From positions 15,369,582 through 15,433,581 of the forward strand of contig JAMXIF010000086.1 in NCBI GenBank assembly GCA_028583685.1: 64,000 nt of DNA, read 5' to 3'. Numbering within the stretch: position 1 is the first letter of the stretch; each line of letters begins with the position of its first letter. The translations under genes were made by a program, and so were the position numbers. Origin of the DNA: Petaurus breviceps papuanus. Lineage: Eukaryota; Chordata; Mammalia; Diprotodontia; Petauridae. This document shows positions 45,448 to 56,689 of the stretch, piece by piece. The notes under the pieces are model-generated. The model saw only the letters and a list, made by a program, of their open reading frames with translations, searched no databases and was not told where the DNA came from.

Positions 45448-46674
45448 ATGAGCAGGCAAAGGAAGCAAACCAAGCAAAGCAATCCAGCATTAGAATACCA
45501 TTTTGGGGAAAAAAAGGATCAAATCATGGAACAGGAGGAAGACAGTGAAGTCAGAACTCCTGCACCAAAAGCTTCCAAGAAAAATATGAGCTGGTTACAG
45601 GCCATAGAGGGCCTTAAGAAGCAAATAAGAGAAGTGGAGGAAAAATTGGGAAGAAAAATGAGAACAATGCAAGAAAATTATGAAATGAGAGTCAACAGCC
45701 TGACTGAGGAAAAAAACCTTAAAAAATAGACTAACTCAAATGGCAAAAGAGGCTCAAAAAGGCAATGAGGAGAGGAATGCTTTAAAAAGCCAAATTTGAG
45801 GGGCGGCCAGGTGGCTCAGCAAGTAAGAGCACCAGCTCCAGTGTCGGGATGACCTGGGGATCAAATCCGGGCTCAGATACTTGGCACCACACCCAGAAAT
45901 AACTTGCTGTGTAACCTTGAGCAAGTTACTTAACCCTGATTGCTTTAAAAAAAAAAAAAAAGCTGATTTGCCAGATGAAAAAAGAATCTCAAAAACTCAC
46001 TGAAGAGAATCATTCCTTCAGAATTGGATTGGAGCAAATGGAAGCTAATGACTTTATAAGAAATCAAGATGCTATTAAACAGATCCAAACAAATGAAAGA
46101 ATAGAAGGCAATGTGAAATATCTCATGGGAAAAACCACTGACCTGGAAAAGAGATCCAGGAGAGATAATTTTAAAATTATTGGACTACCTGAAAGCCATG
46201 ATCAAAGAAAGAACCTAGAAATCATCCTCCAAGAAATTCTCAAAGAAAACTGCCCTGATGTTTTCGAACCAGAGGGCAAAATAGAGGTTGAAAGAATCTA
46301 CCAATCACCTCCTGAAAAAGATCCCAAAAAGAAAACTCCTAGGAATATTATAGCCAGGTTCCGAAATTCCCAGATCAAAGAGAGAATATTACAAGCAGCC
46401 AAGAAGAAACAATTTGAATATTGAAACAATCAGGATAACCTAGGATCTGGCAGCTTCTACACTGAGGGGTTGAAGGGCTTGGAATATGATATTCCGGAGG
46501 TCAAAGGAGCTGGGATTAAAACCAAGAGTCACCTACCCAGCAAAACTGAGTATCATGTTTCAGGGGAAAATATGGTCATTCAGTGGAATAGTGGACTTTC
46601 AAGCATTCTTGCTGAAAAAACCAGAGTTGAATAGAAAATTTGACATTCAGATACAAGAAGCAAGAGAAGCATGA
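45448..46674 (+). pseudogene. LINE ORF1 protein region of HAL1-like copy B, broken
   Basis: The parts visible in order are a basic start (MSRQRKQTKQ), a coiled coil (WLQAIEGLKKQIREVEEKL), and after the SINE the rest of the coil (ENHSFRIGLEQMEAN). The RRM-like region follows (RRDNFKIIGLPESHD, IEVERIYQSPPEKDPKKK), then a C-terminal domain with RVTYPAKLSIMFQGKIW. That last phrase matches the RISYPAKLSF motif of L1 ORF1p. It is not translatable as one protein: there is a frameshift near 45715, the SINE, and a short deletion with a stop near 46424. Confidence 0.75.
45800..45961 (+). mobile_element. Young SINE inserted in a HAL1-like LINE
   Basis: Same GGGGCGGCCAGG family with a 14-A or longer tail. 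It splits the ORF1 region of the HAL1-like copy at 44766. The opposite-strand HAL1-like copy at 38691-41415 lacks it and reads straight through AAAGCCAAATTTGCCAGATG. The duplication (AAAAAGCCAAATTTG on the left, AAAAAGCTGATTTG on the right) is imperfect. Confidence 0.85.
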
Positions 46675-47857
46675 GAAAGTAAACAGGGAAAAGAAATCAT
46701 AAGGAACTTATCAAAGTTGAACTATTAACATTCCTACATGGAAAAACGATAATTGTAACTTATGAAACTTTTCTCAGTAGTTGAAGGTAATAGAAATATA
46801 TATGTCTATATATGAGGGTATATGGGCATATGAATACATATGGGAATGTGTGTATATGTGTTTACAGGTATGCATAGATAGAGGGCACAGGACTAATTTA
46901 ATAGGAAGGGATGATACTTAAAAGGTGAAATTAAGAGGTGAGAGAGAAATATGTTTCCTTTATTTTAATGTATAATTATATATAATTATATTTATTTATA
47001 ATTTTTATTATTTTATAATTATATTAATTACATATAAATATAAAATATATAATAAATATTTATTAATTATAATATAATTAATTTTAATGAGAGGAGATGA
47101 GAGACAGAATGGGGTAAACTGTCTCATATAGAAGAGGCAAGGAAAAGTGGTTACAGTGGAGGGGAAGAACAGGAAGGCAAAAAGGAAAAACCCTATTCTC
47201 ATTGAGTTTGACTCAGGGAGGGAATGACATAAACACTAAATAGGGTATCTCACCCTATAAGTGAGTAATGGGGAAGGGATAGTAGAGGGGGGATGATGGA
47301 AGGGAGGGCAGGCTGGGGGGAGGGAAGTTGGAAGCACCCACTTTTGAAAAGAGACAGGATCAAAGTAGAGAATAGAACAAGTGGGAGGTGGGATAGGAGG
47401 GAGGGAAATATAGTCAGTCTTTTACAATATATCTACTATGGTAATGTTTTGCATTAGCTACATATGTACAACCTATACTGAACTGCTTATCTTCCCAGTA
47501 AGGGTGGGTGACAAGGGAGGAAGGAATGAATCTGGAATTCAAATTTTAAAATCAAATGTTTAAAAATATATAAATACAATTATTAATACTATTTTACATG
47601 TAATTGGGAAATAAGATATACAGGCACTGGGGCATAAAGATCCACCATGCCCTACTGGAAAAGTCAAAGGGGGTATGGGAGAAGATATGGGAGAGAACAG
47701 ATTGGAGCAGGGGATATCTTGTGGGACTGCTATTTTGGGGCGGTGGGTAAGGGAAAAACAGGGAGAAAATTTGTCACTCAAAATCTGGCAGAAATGTATG
47801 ATGTAAACCAGAAGTTAATAAAGCATTTGAAAAAATTAATAAATAAAGGGGAGTGAT

Positions 47858-48070
47858 TCAAAATGAACCTGGAAAAGTGAATTGCAGCTAGACTGTAAAG
47901 GACTTTTAATGCCATATTGAAGAGTTTATATTTTATCCTCTAGAGATAGAGCAATGTTGTCAGATCAGAGTTTTAACAAGATTATTTTCATGGCCATATG
48001 GAGGGTGGATTAAGGGAGAGACTAGAAGCAAGGAGTCAATTTGGAAATTTTTTAACATTATCATTAGGGT
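47858..48070 (+). repeat. Ancient interspersed repeat, right part
   Basis: Continues the repeat interrupted at 44756. AAGGACTTTTAATGCC, AGAGTTTATATTTTATCCTC and ACTAGAAGCAAGGAGTCAA correspond to the middle of the copies at 23085 and 56690. Confidence 0.55.
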
Positions 48071-48194
48071 GGAAATTGGAATGACATCATATATTAATAT
48101 CTGATTTTCAGTCAGACAGACTTGGGTTTAAGTTCTGCATGTGGCGTGTAGTATCTGTATGACTGTGGGAAAGTCACGGATCAAGCACGGGCCA

Positions 48195-48290
48195 GGAATC
48201 TTTCTTTTTTTCCAGCAAATTCTCAGTGCTTAGCATAGTACCTGGTACATAGTAGGCCTTCAATAAATGCTTGTTGATTTGACTTGAACA
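48195..48290 (+). mobile_element. L2 LINE 3' end
   Basis: TCAGTGCTTAGCATAGTACC and TGGTACATAGTAGGCCTTC followed by AATAAATGCTTGTTG match the L2 terminus. Confidence 0.7.
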
Positions 48291-48544
48291 TTGCAGAAGC
48301 ATCGGGACCCAAAGGGGGGAAAAAAAAACAGGGGAAATATGTGGTCAGAAGGAATCCAAGGAACTGGTTTTCCAAATGAGTTTGGACTCATATTATGTCT
48401 GTTCTAGTATTTCACTCACTTCCAGGACTTAGGATCTGAGGTTCATTCCTTGGTCTTCTACATGAACTGTAACTATGGGTAGAGTTGTATTTCCAATATT
48501 GCAATATTGATGTGGTAGTCAGCTCTCTTTTGTATGTGGCCTTC

Positions 48545-48668
48545 TCCCAGTAGATTGTAAACTCTTTGAGGGCAGGAACTAGCTTCCTTTTTGCTTGTAT
48601 TTGTATCCCCAGCACTCAACACAATGCCTGGCACATAAAAACAGCTTAATAAATGCTTGTTTCCTACC
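48545..48668 (+). mobile_element. L2 LINE 3' end
   Basis: GTAAACTCTTTGAGGGCAGG, CCCAGCACTCAACACAATG and CCTGGCACATAAAAAC with AATAAATGCTTG are a well-kept L2 end. Confidence 0.75.
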
Positions 48669-48984
48669 AGTGGTTATACTGTGGTGCAGGAATGTTGTTT
48701 CCTAGACTGTCATGTAAGTTCTTCTTATTCCTACTGAGGCTTATGGAGCCTTTCTCGATGTCCATACCTTTATGTTGATGAATAAAATTATGGATATCAT
48801 AGGGCATTGAGTGGGAGAAAGACTACTCTCTCCTTACCCTGTCTTCTTTCTCTGTTATTGCTAAAATGTAAAAAATGAAGAGGAAAAAGGGCAGGCACAT
48901 ACAATATAAATACTTTAGACTAAATCACTACTCCTTTCCCTCTCCTCCATATTTTCTCAGCTTAGGTATTTTTTTTTCTTTTTT

Positions 48985-49145
48985 CTTTTTTTGGAGGGGG
49001 GAAGGCAGGGCAGTTGGCGTTAAGTGACTTGTCCAAGGTCACACAGCTAGTAAGTGTTAAGTGTCTGAGGCCAGATTTGAACTCAGGTCTTCCTGATTCC
49101 AGGACTGATGCTCTATTCACTGTGCCACCTAGCTGCCCCCGCTTA
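48985..49145 (-). mobile_element. Poly(A)-tailed SINE
   Basis: T-rich start (the tail), then GTTAAGTGACTTGTCCAAGG, GTGTCTGAGGCCAGATTTG and CACTGTGCCACCTAGCTGCC. A fairly young reverse copy. Confidence 0.75.
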
Positions 49146-49934
49146 GGCATTTTTTAACAATCTTTTAGGGCCTCGAAGACAGTTCCTTATCTTCCCCTTT
49201 TTTAATTCTTTGCAGATCCACTAGGTTATCCCTCCCAGGGGCCCCCTAATTATTTTCCTTTTCAGAAGGGGTCCCATCTTATGGGACTGCTTAGCTTATT
49301 TTTAAGGGACCATTGAAGCTGGTATTCTCCACCAGTGGAAACAATCTCTCCTGGCATCCTGGGGAAACCTGTTCCAGTGATAGAACCCTCAGAAGCATAT
49401 GGTCTCTATCTGTTCCTGTAGAGTTCCCCCCCCAAAAAAAAATCCTTGAGCATTTGGGTGGCATAGTCTACTACAGGAGGTTAAGAGAAAGGAACAAGTG
49501 GGTGAACCCTTTCTGGATCTTCCTGGAAGAAACAAGACCTGGAAATCAGAAGCTATATTTGATATCCTTAGTATTAATATTGTGGTTAATGTCATTATAT
49601 GAAATCTATTTCATTAAGGAGCTATATTTGTATAAAAAGTTCACAGTATGTTCATCATTATAAATGGTATTGTATTCATTATAATACCATAATGCCATTA
49701 TAAGTGGTGTTCATCATTATAAATCTATGGAGACTGGGACAAAGATCTCTATCTGAACCCAAGGCCAAATTTTTCATTCAAACTAAGCTCCTGATACATT
49801 ACTGCTATCCAGTGTTATAGCTCCAGTGTTCAAAAGCTGCAAAATTATAAAATTAAAGTCACAAAAAGACAACAAATACCACAGATTGTAGGATATACAT
49901 GTTGATCAATATCAAGTTTCTGAAGATAAATTTC

Positions 49935-50570
49935 AGAGGTAGCTAGGTGGCATAGTTTACAGCATGCTGCTAGATTTGGAGTCAAGAAGGCCAGAGTTCA
50001 AAACCTGCCTCAGACCCTCACTACCTGTTTGGCCCTAGAAAGGTTACTTAACATCTATCTGCCTGAGTGTTCTGATCTATAAAAAAAATTATTAACACCT
50101 CACCAGGTGGTAGATAGAAGAGTCTAGAAGACCTAGGGTCATGTCCTGCCTCTACTATACAATCATAAGCAAATTACTTAACATCTCAGTGTCCCATCCC
50201 CAGACTCTAAGATGATAAGTTGCAGAGGAGTAGCCCATCTATATTGGTGAAAGGAGTTTCCACACCAGGAGTTCCCCTACACCAATGAAATTATACATCT
50301 GGGGGGAAAAATTAATCTAACTTAATTCTTTGTAGTCTGGTGGTATAGTGGATAGATCACTAGGTCTAGAGTCAGGAACACTCATCTCCTTGAGTTTAAA
50401 TCCAGTCTCAGACTGGGCAAATCACTTAACCCTATTTGCCTCTGTTTCCTCATCTGTAAAATTATCTGGAGAAGGACATGGCAAACCACTCCAGTGGCTC
50501 TGCCAAGAAAACTCCACATGGGGTCATGAAGAGCTGGACATGACTGAAATAACAGAATAACAATAAGAAG
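49935..50570 (+). mobile_element. Three forward SINEs in series
   Basis: 49935-50110 (GTAGCTAGGTGGCATAG head), 50110-50290 (the GGAGTTTCCACACCAGGAG tail type also seen at 5340) and 50335-50565 (GGTATAGTGGATAGATCAC to CATGACTGAAATAAC, Mar1). Confidence 0.65.
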
Positions 50571-51174
50571 CCTGGCATTTGAGAAAATATGAATACTTAG
50601 AGGTGGACTGACTTAGCCAAAGTGGGAACAGGGCCCATGGCTGCTGACTGTAGTTCCTCTTTGTACTAGATGATATGTTGCTCAATAGTAATCTTCTGTT
50701 GTCTGTTCTGGTGAAGAATAGTTATATTAATGTACAAAGCTGTGCTAATAAGAAATATTGTTACAATCACAGTAGATTGACTTCCTTGAAAGCCTCATGG
50801 GAGACCCTGTCTTTCTATTTCATATTAAGCACTACATGAATGAATGAATAGATAAAAAGACATTTATTAATTGCTTATTATGTGACAAGTACATAGTTCC
50901 TATATCTCCTTTCCCCTCGTCTTATACCCCTAGCCTTCTAATCCTTGTTTATTTGCATGTTAAGTGAAATTGGGATGCATAAATGAAGAATTTATTCAAA
51001 ACTTGAAGGAAAACCATAACAAGATTCTCCTTCTCAGGAATTAGCATCAGTAGCAGACAAAAGGCGCTCTGTCACACTGTTGCTTTGGAGCTGAAACTTA
51101 ATCAGATTTTAGACCAATTCAAAGTTTGATACTATAATGACTCCACATCAGAGAATCATAGATGTAGGACAAAG

Positions 51175-51370
51175 ATCCTTCACCTTTAATTGCGTTTTGG
51201 ATCCATTTGGCAGTCTGGTGAAGCCTGTAGACCCTGTCTCAGAATAATGTTTTTTAAGGCATAGAATAAAATGCAGAGAGTTGCAAATGAAGCTAATTAT
51301 ATTGAAATATAGTTATCAAAATATATTTCCCACCTGAGTCCACAGACCTCTCAAGATTGGGTGCCAGGTT
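51175..51370 (-). mobile_element. Old hAT-like DNA transposon remnant
   Basis: GGATCCATTTGGCAGTCTGG, TGAAGCCTGTAGACC and CAGAATAATGTTTTTTAAGG are the reverse complement of the repeat type at 700-1030. It lies about 320 bp upstream of the second SV2C exon. Confidence 0.5.
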
Positions 51371-51477
51371 AAGAGTCCTCGATCTAGAGGGAAAAAGGGA
51401 CCTCAGAGGCCCTTTTAATCTAAACCTCTAATTTTTCAGATGAGCAAACTGATGATCAAGGAAATTAAATGTGCACA

Positions 51478-51502
51478 CATACACACACACACACACACAC
51501 GC
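51478..51502. repeat. (AC)n microsatellite
   Basis: Short AC run starting with ACACATACACAC, about 185 bp upstream of the second SV2C exon. Confidence 0.9.
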
Positions 51503-51686
51503 ACAAGCTTAGTAAAAAGACTAACTCATATCTCTGCCGGAGTATCATTTCCCACTTGGCCAGGTCCAGTATACCTCACTGACCTTGATCTGTCACCAAG
51601 TAGGGAAAACTGTTCCAGACTTGCATTTTACATGGGGTCAACATTTCCTACCTTAGTTTTCATGTTCATCTCTTGTCTCTTGGCAG

Positions 51687-51838
51687 GATTGGAGGAGCTG
51701 TGCCAACTGTCTTTTCCTATTTTGCCGAAGTACTTGCCCGGGAGAAACGAGGGGAACACCTGAGCTGGCTCTGCATGTTCTGGATGATTGGGGGCATCTA
51801 CGCCTCAGCCATGGCTTGGGCCATTATCCCTCACTATG
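51687..51838 (+). CDS. SV2C: SV2C internal coding exon (end of TM4 to TM5)
   Basis: This is the next SV2C exon, 152 bp, between a pyrimidine-rich acceptor ending TTGGCAG at 51686 and a GTAAGA donor at 51839. Its first base completes the Gly codon left open by the exon ending at 18355. Translation then continues IGGAVPTVFSYFAEVLARE, followed by KRGEHLSWLCMFW and MIGGIYASAMAWAIIPHY, and ends in a split Gly codon. These are the end of TM4, the cytoplasmic TM4-TM5 loop and TM5. FAEVLAREKRGEHLSW and IYASAMAWAIIPHYG fit SV2C; SV2A and SV2B differ here from memory. No premature stop or frame problem is seen. The following exon, expected to start near WSFSMGSAY, was not found in the remaining 12 kb, so the next intron probably runs past the window edge. 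Confidence 0.95.
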
Positions 51839-52559
51839 GTAAGAAGCTTGATTTTCACTGGATTATGTACAAGTCATGGATTTTTTTCAGCCTATTCCTC
51901 AGTACTGTGAGATGCCAACCTAAGAACAAGAGCATGTACAAATTTCTCCATCTCATCTGTTTCAGTTCTTTAGCTCATTTCCATAGATCTGGAAAATTTA
52001 AGAACAATTCAACAGTGATATGAGCTGAATTTTGTTCTTGTTTAAAATTATTACTTTGGTCTACCCAATGGTAGAACTCAGCTGAAGATCTGGAAGGGAG
52101 GCAGAATCTCCACAAATAATTTACAAAAAGGATGATCCACTCATAGATAATTGATAATTGATTGGTTCTGTCTATGTTTTCCCATCTGGTCATTCTCATC
52201 TTCCTCATCTTCCTTCCTTGATTCTTTATGTCAAGGTAATGAGGAACTACCCCATTTACTACCAAGTACATGGTGTCCCTGATTAGTGGTTAGACTCTAC
52301 CAACATGTGAAAAAAAATGGTTATTTTTAGGTTAAACTGAAAACCCCACAATAGCTCTCAGGAGATAAAAAAAGGAAACTCATTTTGATTATGTTTGAGC
52401 AGCTAAGCCGATAAAATTGAACTATTATTTGCAAAAGATAAAAAAAATCAAAGAAAAAATTTTAAGCTATAGAAACACATTTGATTTCTCCAAATTTCTT
52501 CACATTTTCCAAATTTCTCCACATCTAATTAAAAGTCAATTTGCATTCTAGAACCACAA

Positions 52560-52790
52560 TATTAGCCCACTTTTATCTAGCACTTTGTCATTGACAGAGT
52601 ATTTTCCTCACAACAGAGAGGTAAGTAGAGCAAATCATCACTGTTTTTCAGATAAGGAAATTAAAGTTGAGAACAGGTAAGTAACTCACCATCATCACAC
52701 AGCTAATGAATGTCAAAAGCAGGTCTCATAAGTAAAGTTCCTCTAACTCCAAATGAAGTATTCTTTCCACCATGAATAAAATGTGCTCTT
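52560..52790 (-). mobile_element. MIR
   Basis: TATCTAGCACTTTGTCATTG, TTTTTCAGATAAGGAAATT and CATCACACAGCTAATGAATG in reverse order. Confidence 0.5.
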
Positions 52791-52799
52791 TATTATAGA

Positions 52800-54560
52800 A
52801 CATGGTTCTGTATAAGAATTCCTTTTATATAATTTGATTTCATGACATAAATCACATAAATCATGACACATTGCAAATTGTGTCTTATGTTGTAAAATAT
52901 ATATTGTTATATTTATTCCATTTATAATTCTGATAAATCAGAGGAAAACTGATATCAAAAAAGGAACAAACAAAGCCCAAAAGATTGTCTTCCTAGTCAG
53001 GGTAGATAAAAAGGAAAGCAATTTTCCAATTTTTAGACTGAATTTGGAGTATAGAGCAAAAATAGTGATTTTTTTCTTCCTTGGGGTACATTAGCATTTT
53101 TGTGTCAAAATGCCAGAGATAATCCCAAACAGAAGATTAAACATGTCCACTACTCTTTTTTTTGTTGTTGCCACCACCAGACAAATTTAAGGGAGGTTCA
53201 TCAGTTTGATTGTGACCCTGAAACCTTGGCTTTTATTTCCATTCAACTTCACTTCTCTGAAATGAGAGAATAAACATCATCACAGCCTTACCCAACCACA
53301 TGGAGTAAGAGGACTACAGCTATCCCTTCCACATCACAACTCTCCCTGTTGTAGTTTTGATATATCATGGGTCAGCATAAAAAGCTAAATGGGCATTTTG
53401 TAAGAGCCATAGACAATCTACGAAGGCCAGCAGATGACACAGAAAAAGTTTGGAAACTCATAAATACATAAAAATATATCCACAGTATATACAATATTAA
53501 TATATTTTATCTTTTAATGCCATAACAATTCAGACTTCTTCTCTAGTATGAAGGGAGGGCCAAAAAATTTTATGTAGATTTGCCACACCATGGGAGTACC
53601 ATGTCCTTAACCCCCACAATGTGGAAAGGATAACTGTACTTTTCCCCTATAGAAGACATCTTGTGAAATATTATTTCTTAGTCCTGAACCATATTTTCTA
53701 CTACTCCCTTATTCTGCCTTTATGTTAAAGTCACTGAGTGGCAGGGTAGATATTGACCTAAACTGGATAATCCTGTCAAGGCCTTCACAGAATTTTTCTC
53801 TACATTCCCTGAAACACGTATCGGTGTGTAAGCTGCAATCATCTTCGTGGTGGTCTTTTTTGCTTGTGCTCTTTGTAACCACTACAAGGTGAAGTGACTG
53901 CCTCATTACATTCCTTTTCTTGCAGCTTTTGGGTATATGATTAACCCAATTCCTTTCTTTACTTCTTTGAAGAGCATTTCCAATCTGGGTTTATTTTCCA
54001 CTTAGCTTCAGCTTCCTTGTGTTTGGGTTTCATTTATAGAGAAAGAGGCAAGATGAATGTGATTTGGTTTCTCTAGCAGTGTGGCTGTTAGGACAAAGGC
54101 AAATTCTAGGTGCAAAACTTATTTACAGAGTAGAAATTTACTTCCCTTAAGACATAGCTGTCATCTCATCTTAGTTTGACCCTAGACTGTTACTTTCATT
54201 TCCTGGCACTTAGTAGAATAAGGTCCTTTCTGAAGGGCACCAGCTAAAACCCCAGATTTAGGCATCTCCTAGCATCTCAAGTTTATTGGTATGTCTTTTG
54301 GGATCTAAAACCCAGAGTCTCTTCAATTTGTTTTCCTAGGCATCTTGACCTAGGCCGAACTGAACAAGCTGATGCTCTACTCTGATCCTGCCATATTGAT
54401 TCTATATCGAAACAAGATCTCTTGTTTCTTCTTTCTCTACTTCTTCACTCAAGTTTTCAGTTCCTTTTTTTTTTTGACAGTGCATACTTATCATGTAGTG
54501 AATTCCAATCCCGGCTTGGCCATCTTAACATTTTTAGGGCCCTTTGAGTCATTCTTTTCC
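52800..54560. other. SV2C: Intronic stretch after the second SV2C exon
   Basis: No further SV2C exon, SINE or LINE was recognised. 53180-53960 in particular looks repeat-free. Confidence 0.45.
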
Positions 54561-54564
54561 AGAT

Positions 54565-54750
54565 TCTTAGAACTGGAAGGACCCTTGAAATCATGTAATC
54601 CAACCTTCTCCTTTTTTAGATGAGGAAACTGAGGTCCAGAAGTAAAGAATTACTCACATTCATGGTTCATGAATACTGTCAAAGCCTGGACTAGAACTCA
54701 TGTCTCCTAACAAACCAAGTCAATGCTCTTTCCCCTATATCATATTGCTT
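54565..54750 (-). mobile_element. MIR-like repeat
   Basis: GGAAGGACCCTTGAAATC, TTTTAGATGAGGAAACTGAG and GGACTAGAACTCATGTC give the reverse MIR-like order. Confidence 0.5.
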
Positions 54751-55020
54751 AAGTATGTCTTTTAGGAAGCAACTGGAATAAAAAAATTTAAATCCACATA
54801 CATTTGGCCAGGAGAGAAAGTCAAACTATTCATCATAAATTTTGTGTGAAAAATAACTAATATAATCATAACATAATGAATTCATGAAGTGGGTGATATA
54901 GAAGGAAGTTTACAGTGATATACTTAGGGTCTTAATTATTCACTGATAGATCCTCAAAAAATAGTCTTTTTCATGGTTTCTTATATGATCTTTTTCTATT
55001 CAACTTTGTATGTGGAAATC

Positions 55021-55021
55021 T

Positions 55022-55089
<68 letters not shown>

Positions 55090-55315
55090 TTTCTCTCTCT
55101 CGCTCTCTCTCGCTCTCTTGCTCTCTCTCTTTCTCTCTGTCTCTCATTCGTTCTCTCTCTCATTCTATCTCTCTCACTCTCTTGCTCTCTCTCTTTCTCT
55201 CTGTCTCTCTCTCATTCGCTCCCTCTCTCATTCTCTCTTTCTCTCTCCCTCCTCTCTATCTCTCTCTGTGTCATACTCTCTGTCTGTCTCTATCTCTGTG
55301 TGTCTCTTTCTCTTG
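55021..55315. repeat. (CT)n simple repeat array
   Basis: A nearly pure CT run (55031-55082) is followed by degenerate CTCTCT, CTCGCT, CATTCG and CTGTCT units to about 55315. Confidence 0.95.
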
Positions 55316-55329
55316 TTTGTTAAGTTCAT

Positions 55330-56680
55330 ATTTTTAAAAAAGAAAACTTTAAATTAAAAAAAAAACCTTTTTTCAAACATCCCGGACATAACAATTCCAT
55401 TTCAGGCTTTTAATTAGGTTCCAGTCCTCCTCCTTCCACTACCTAGTTGTGTGACCTTGGATTCCACCTTCCATTAACTTGTTGGTTCCATAACTATAAC
55501 ACCACGTGCCTTTCCTGGACAACATGGTAGCTGTCAACATCCAAGAAACAATAGATATAAAAGTACTTTATACACCATAAAGTACAAAAAATAAGTCATT
55601 GCTATTGCTTCTGATGCTGTTGTTAGGATGGCAACCTTTCCAAATCTAAGAGTGTTTCTGGAATACCAAATCTGTGGATAATCCAGGTTCCCCTTATGTC
55701 TCTATGGCAATTCCCACTTCTAAATTCTCTCTAGTTGAAGTCCCAGGAAATCCCTCTCAAGGCAGCCTTTCAATGTCTATGGAGAGTGCTGGAAGGAGAA
55801 GTGAAGAGGAAAGTTCAGGAGTTCTGTTCAGTTTTGTCAATTTTATTTTCTCTTTAATACCTATTTGAGATCCAGTAATGTAGCCAGGGCTCTTCTTTCC
55901 ACAAACAGAAACATATTCCAGCCCATGGGGTTTTCAAATCCTACTCAAATATTACTTTTGGAATTTCCCAGATGCATGGCAAGTCTCTCACTTTTTCTTC
56001 TGTCTCCTTCATATGCCTTAAAATGGATGACTGATTAGTTAAAAAAAACTTGTTTAGTTTCATTGCAGCTCTCCAAAAAGGTTTTTTTTCCTGAAATGCC
56101 ACAATGTCAACTATTCAGCAGCTCTTGGGGGAAAAAAGAAAACAAGAAAGACACCTATAGCATCTCCAATCACTATACTGTTGGGGACTTTATCCAGTAT
56201 ATAAAAATTTATTCTGGCAGGAAAAGAATACAAGTAAGAGTTATTCACACACAAACATCAACCCTCTGTACATTGGTATTGAGACTGATTTCACAGGTGC
56301 CTAGTAACTCATGAATGATTGCTAACTAGTTGGCAACTGTAGAATATATTGAAAATTATGGATTGTTATAAACAATTTTGGAATATTTCTATTGTGGTTG
56401 TTCTGCATTTTTGGTAGCTCAGTGGGTCAATGGGTAAAATAGAATGTTTGAAATCATAAGATTTGAATTTTGCTACCAGGCATACCCTTCATACTAGATA
56501 GTCACTTCCCATTTCAATAGAAACTGGAATTTTTTAAAGCCATAAGAGGGTTATTTGTCTCAAGTTTTGGTCTCACTTTTTTTAGAATTGCTCAATTGTG
56601 GGGGTTTAGTTGAAACATGAGCTATATCCAAAGCATTCTCATCAACGTGGATTAAATTGAAAATGCCAGATGTTTTCTCT
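55330..56680. other. Intronic stretch, nothing recognised
   Basis: No gene or repeat family seen. Confidence 0.45.
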
Positions 56681-56689
56681 TTGTCAAAC

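Larger units (their letters stand above)
44751..47857 (+). mobile_element. HAL1-like LINE (ORF1 only), copy B
   Basis: The body is about 44766-47842. A 15-bp duplication with one mismatch (ATAAACGGGAGTGAT at 44751-44765, ATAAAGGGGAGTGAT at 47843-47857) marks both edges. From 5' to 3' it has a leader of about 670 bp, ORF1 (45448-46674, interrupted by a SINE at 45800-45961 and by a small frameshift near 45715), and a 1.17-kb non-coding 3' region with no ORF2. The 3' region carries an A/T-rich stretch at 46965-47095, an L1-type end at 47440-47618 and a further 224-bp tail ending in AATAAAGCATTTG. Copy A is its inverted relative. Confidence 0.8.
18356..51686 (+). other. SV2C: SV2C intron between the two exons (about 33.3 kb)
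   Basis: The interval is bounded by a GTAAGA donor and a TTGGCAG acceptor in matching phase (two bases before, one after). It holds most of the repeats listed below, including a split L1, two HAL1-like elements and many SINEs. The only candidate extra exon noticed inside it is at 34328-34442. Confidence 0.9.

Noticed and set aside
47008-47202. Long AT-rich stretch as an origin or promoter
   Set aside because: It is part of the HAL1-like 3' region and is simple AT-rich sequence without further signals.
51839-52023. Frame open beyond the second SV2C exon
   Set aside because: A GTAAGA donor follows the PHYG codons, and the downstream residues no longer resemble SV2C, so this is intron read-through.
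54973-55357. Open frames of 115-116 codons rich in Ser and Leu
   Set aside because: They are translations of the (CT)n array, with no other coding signal.
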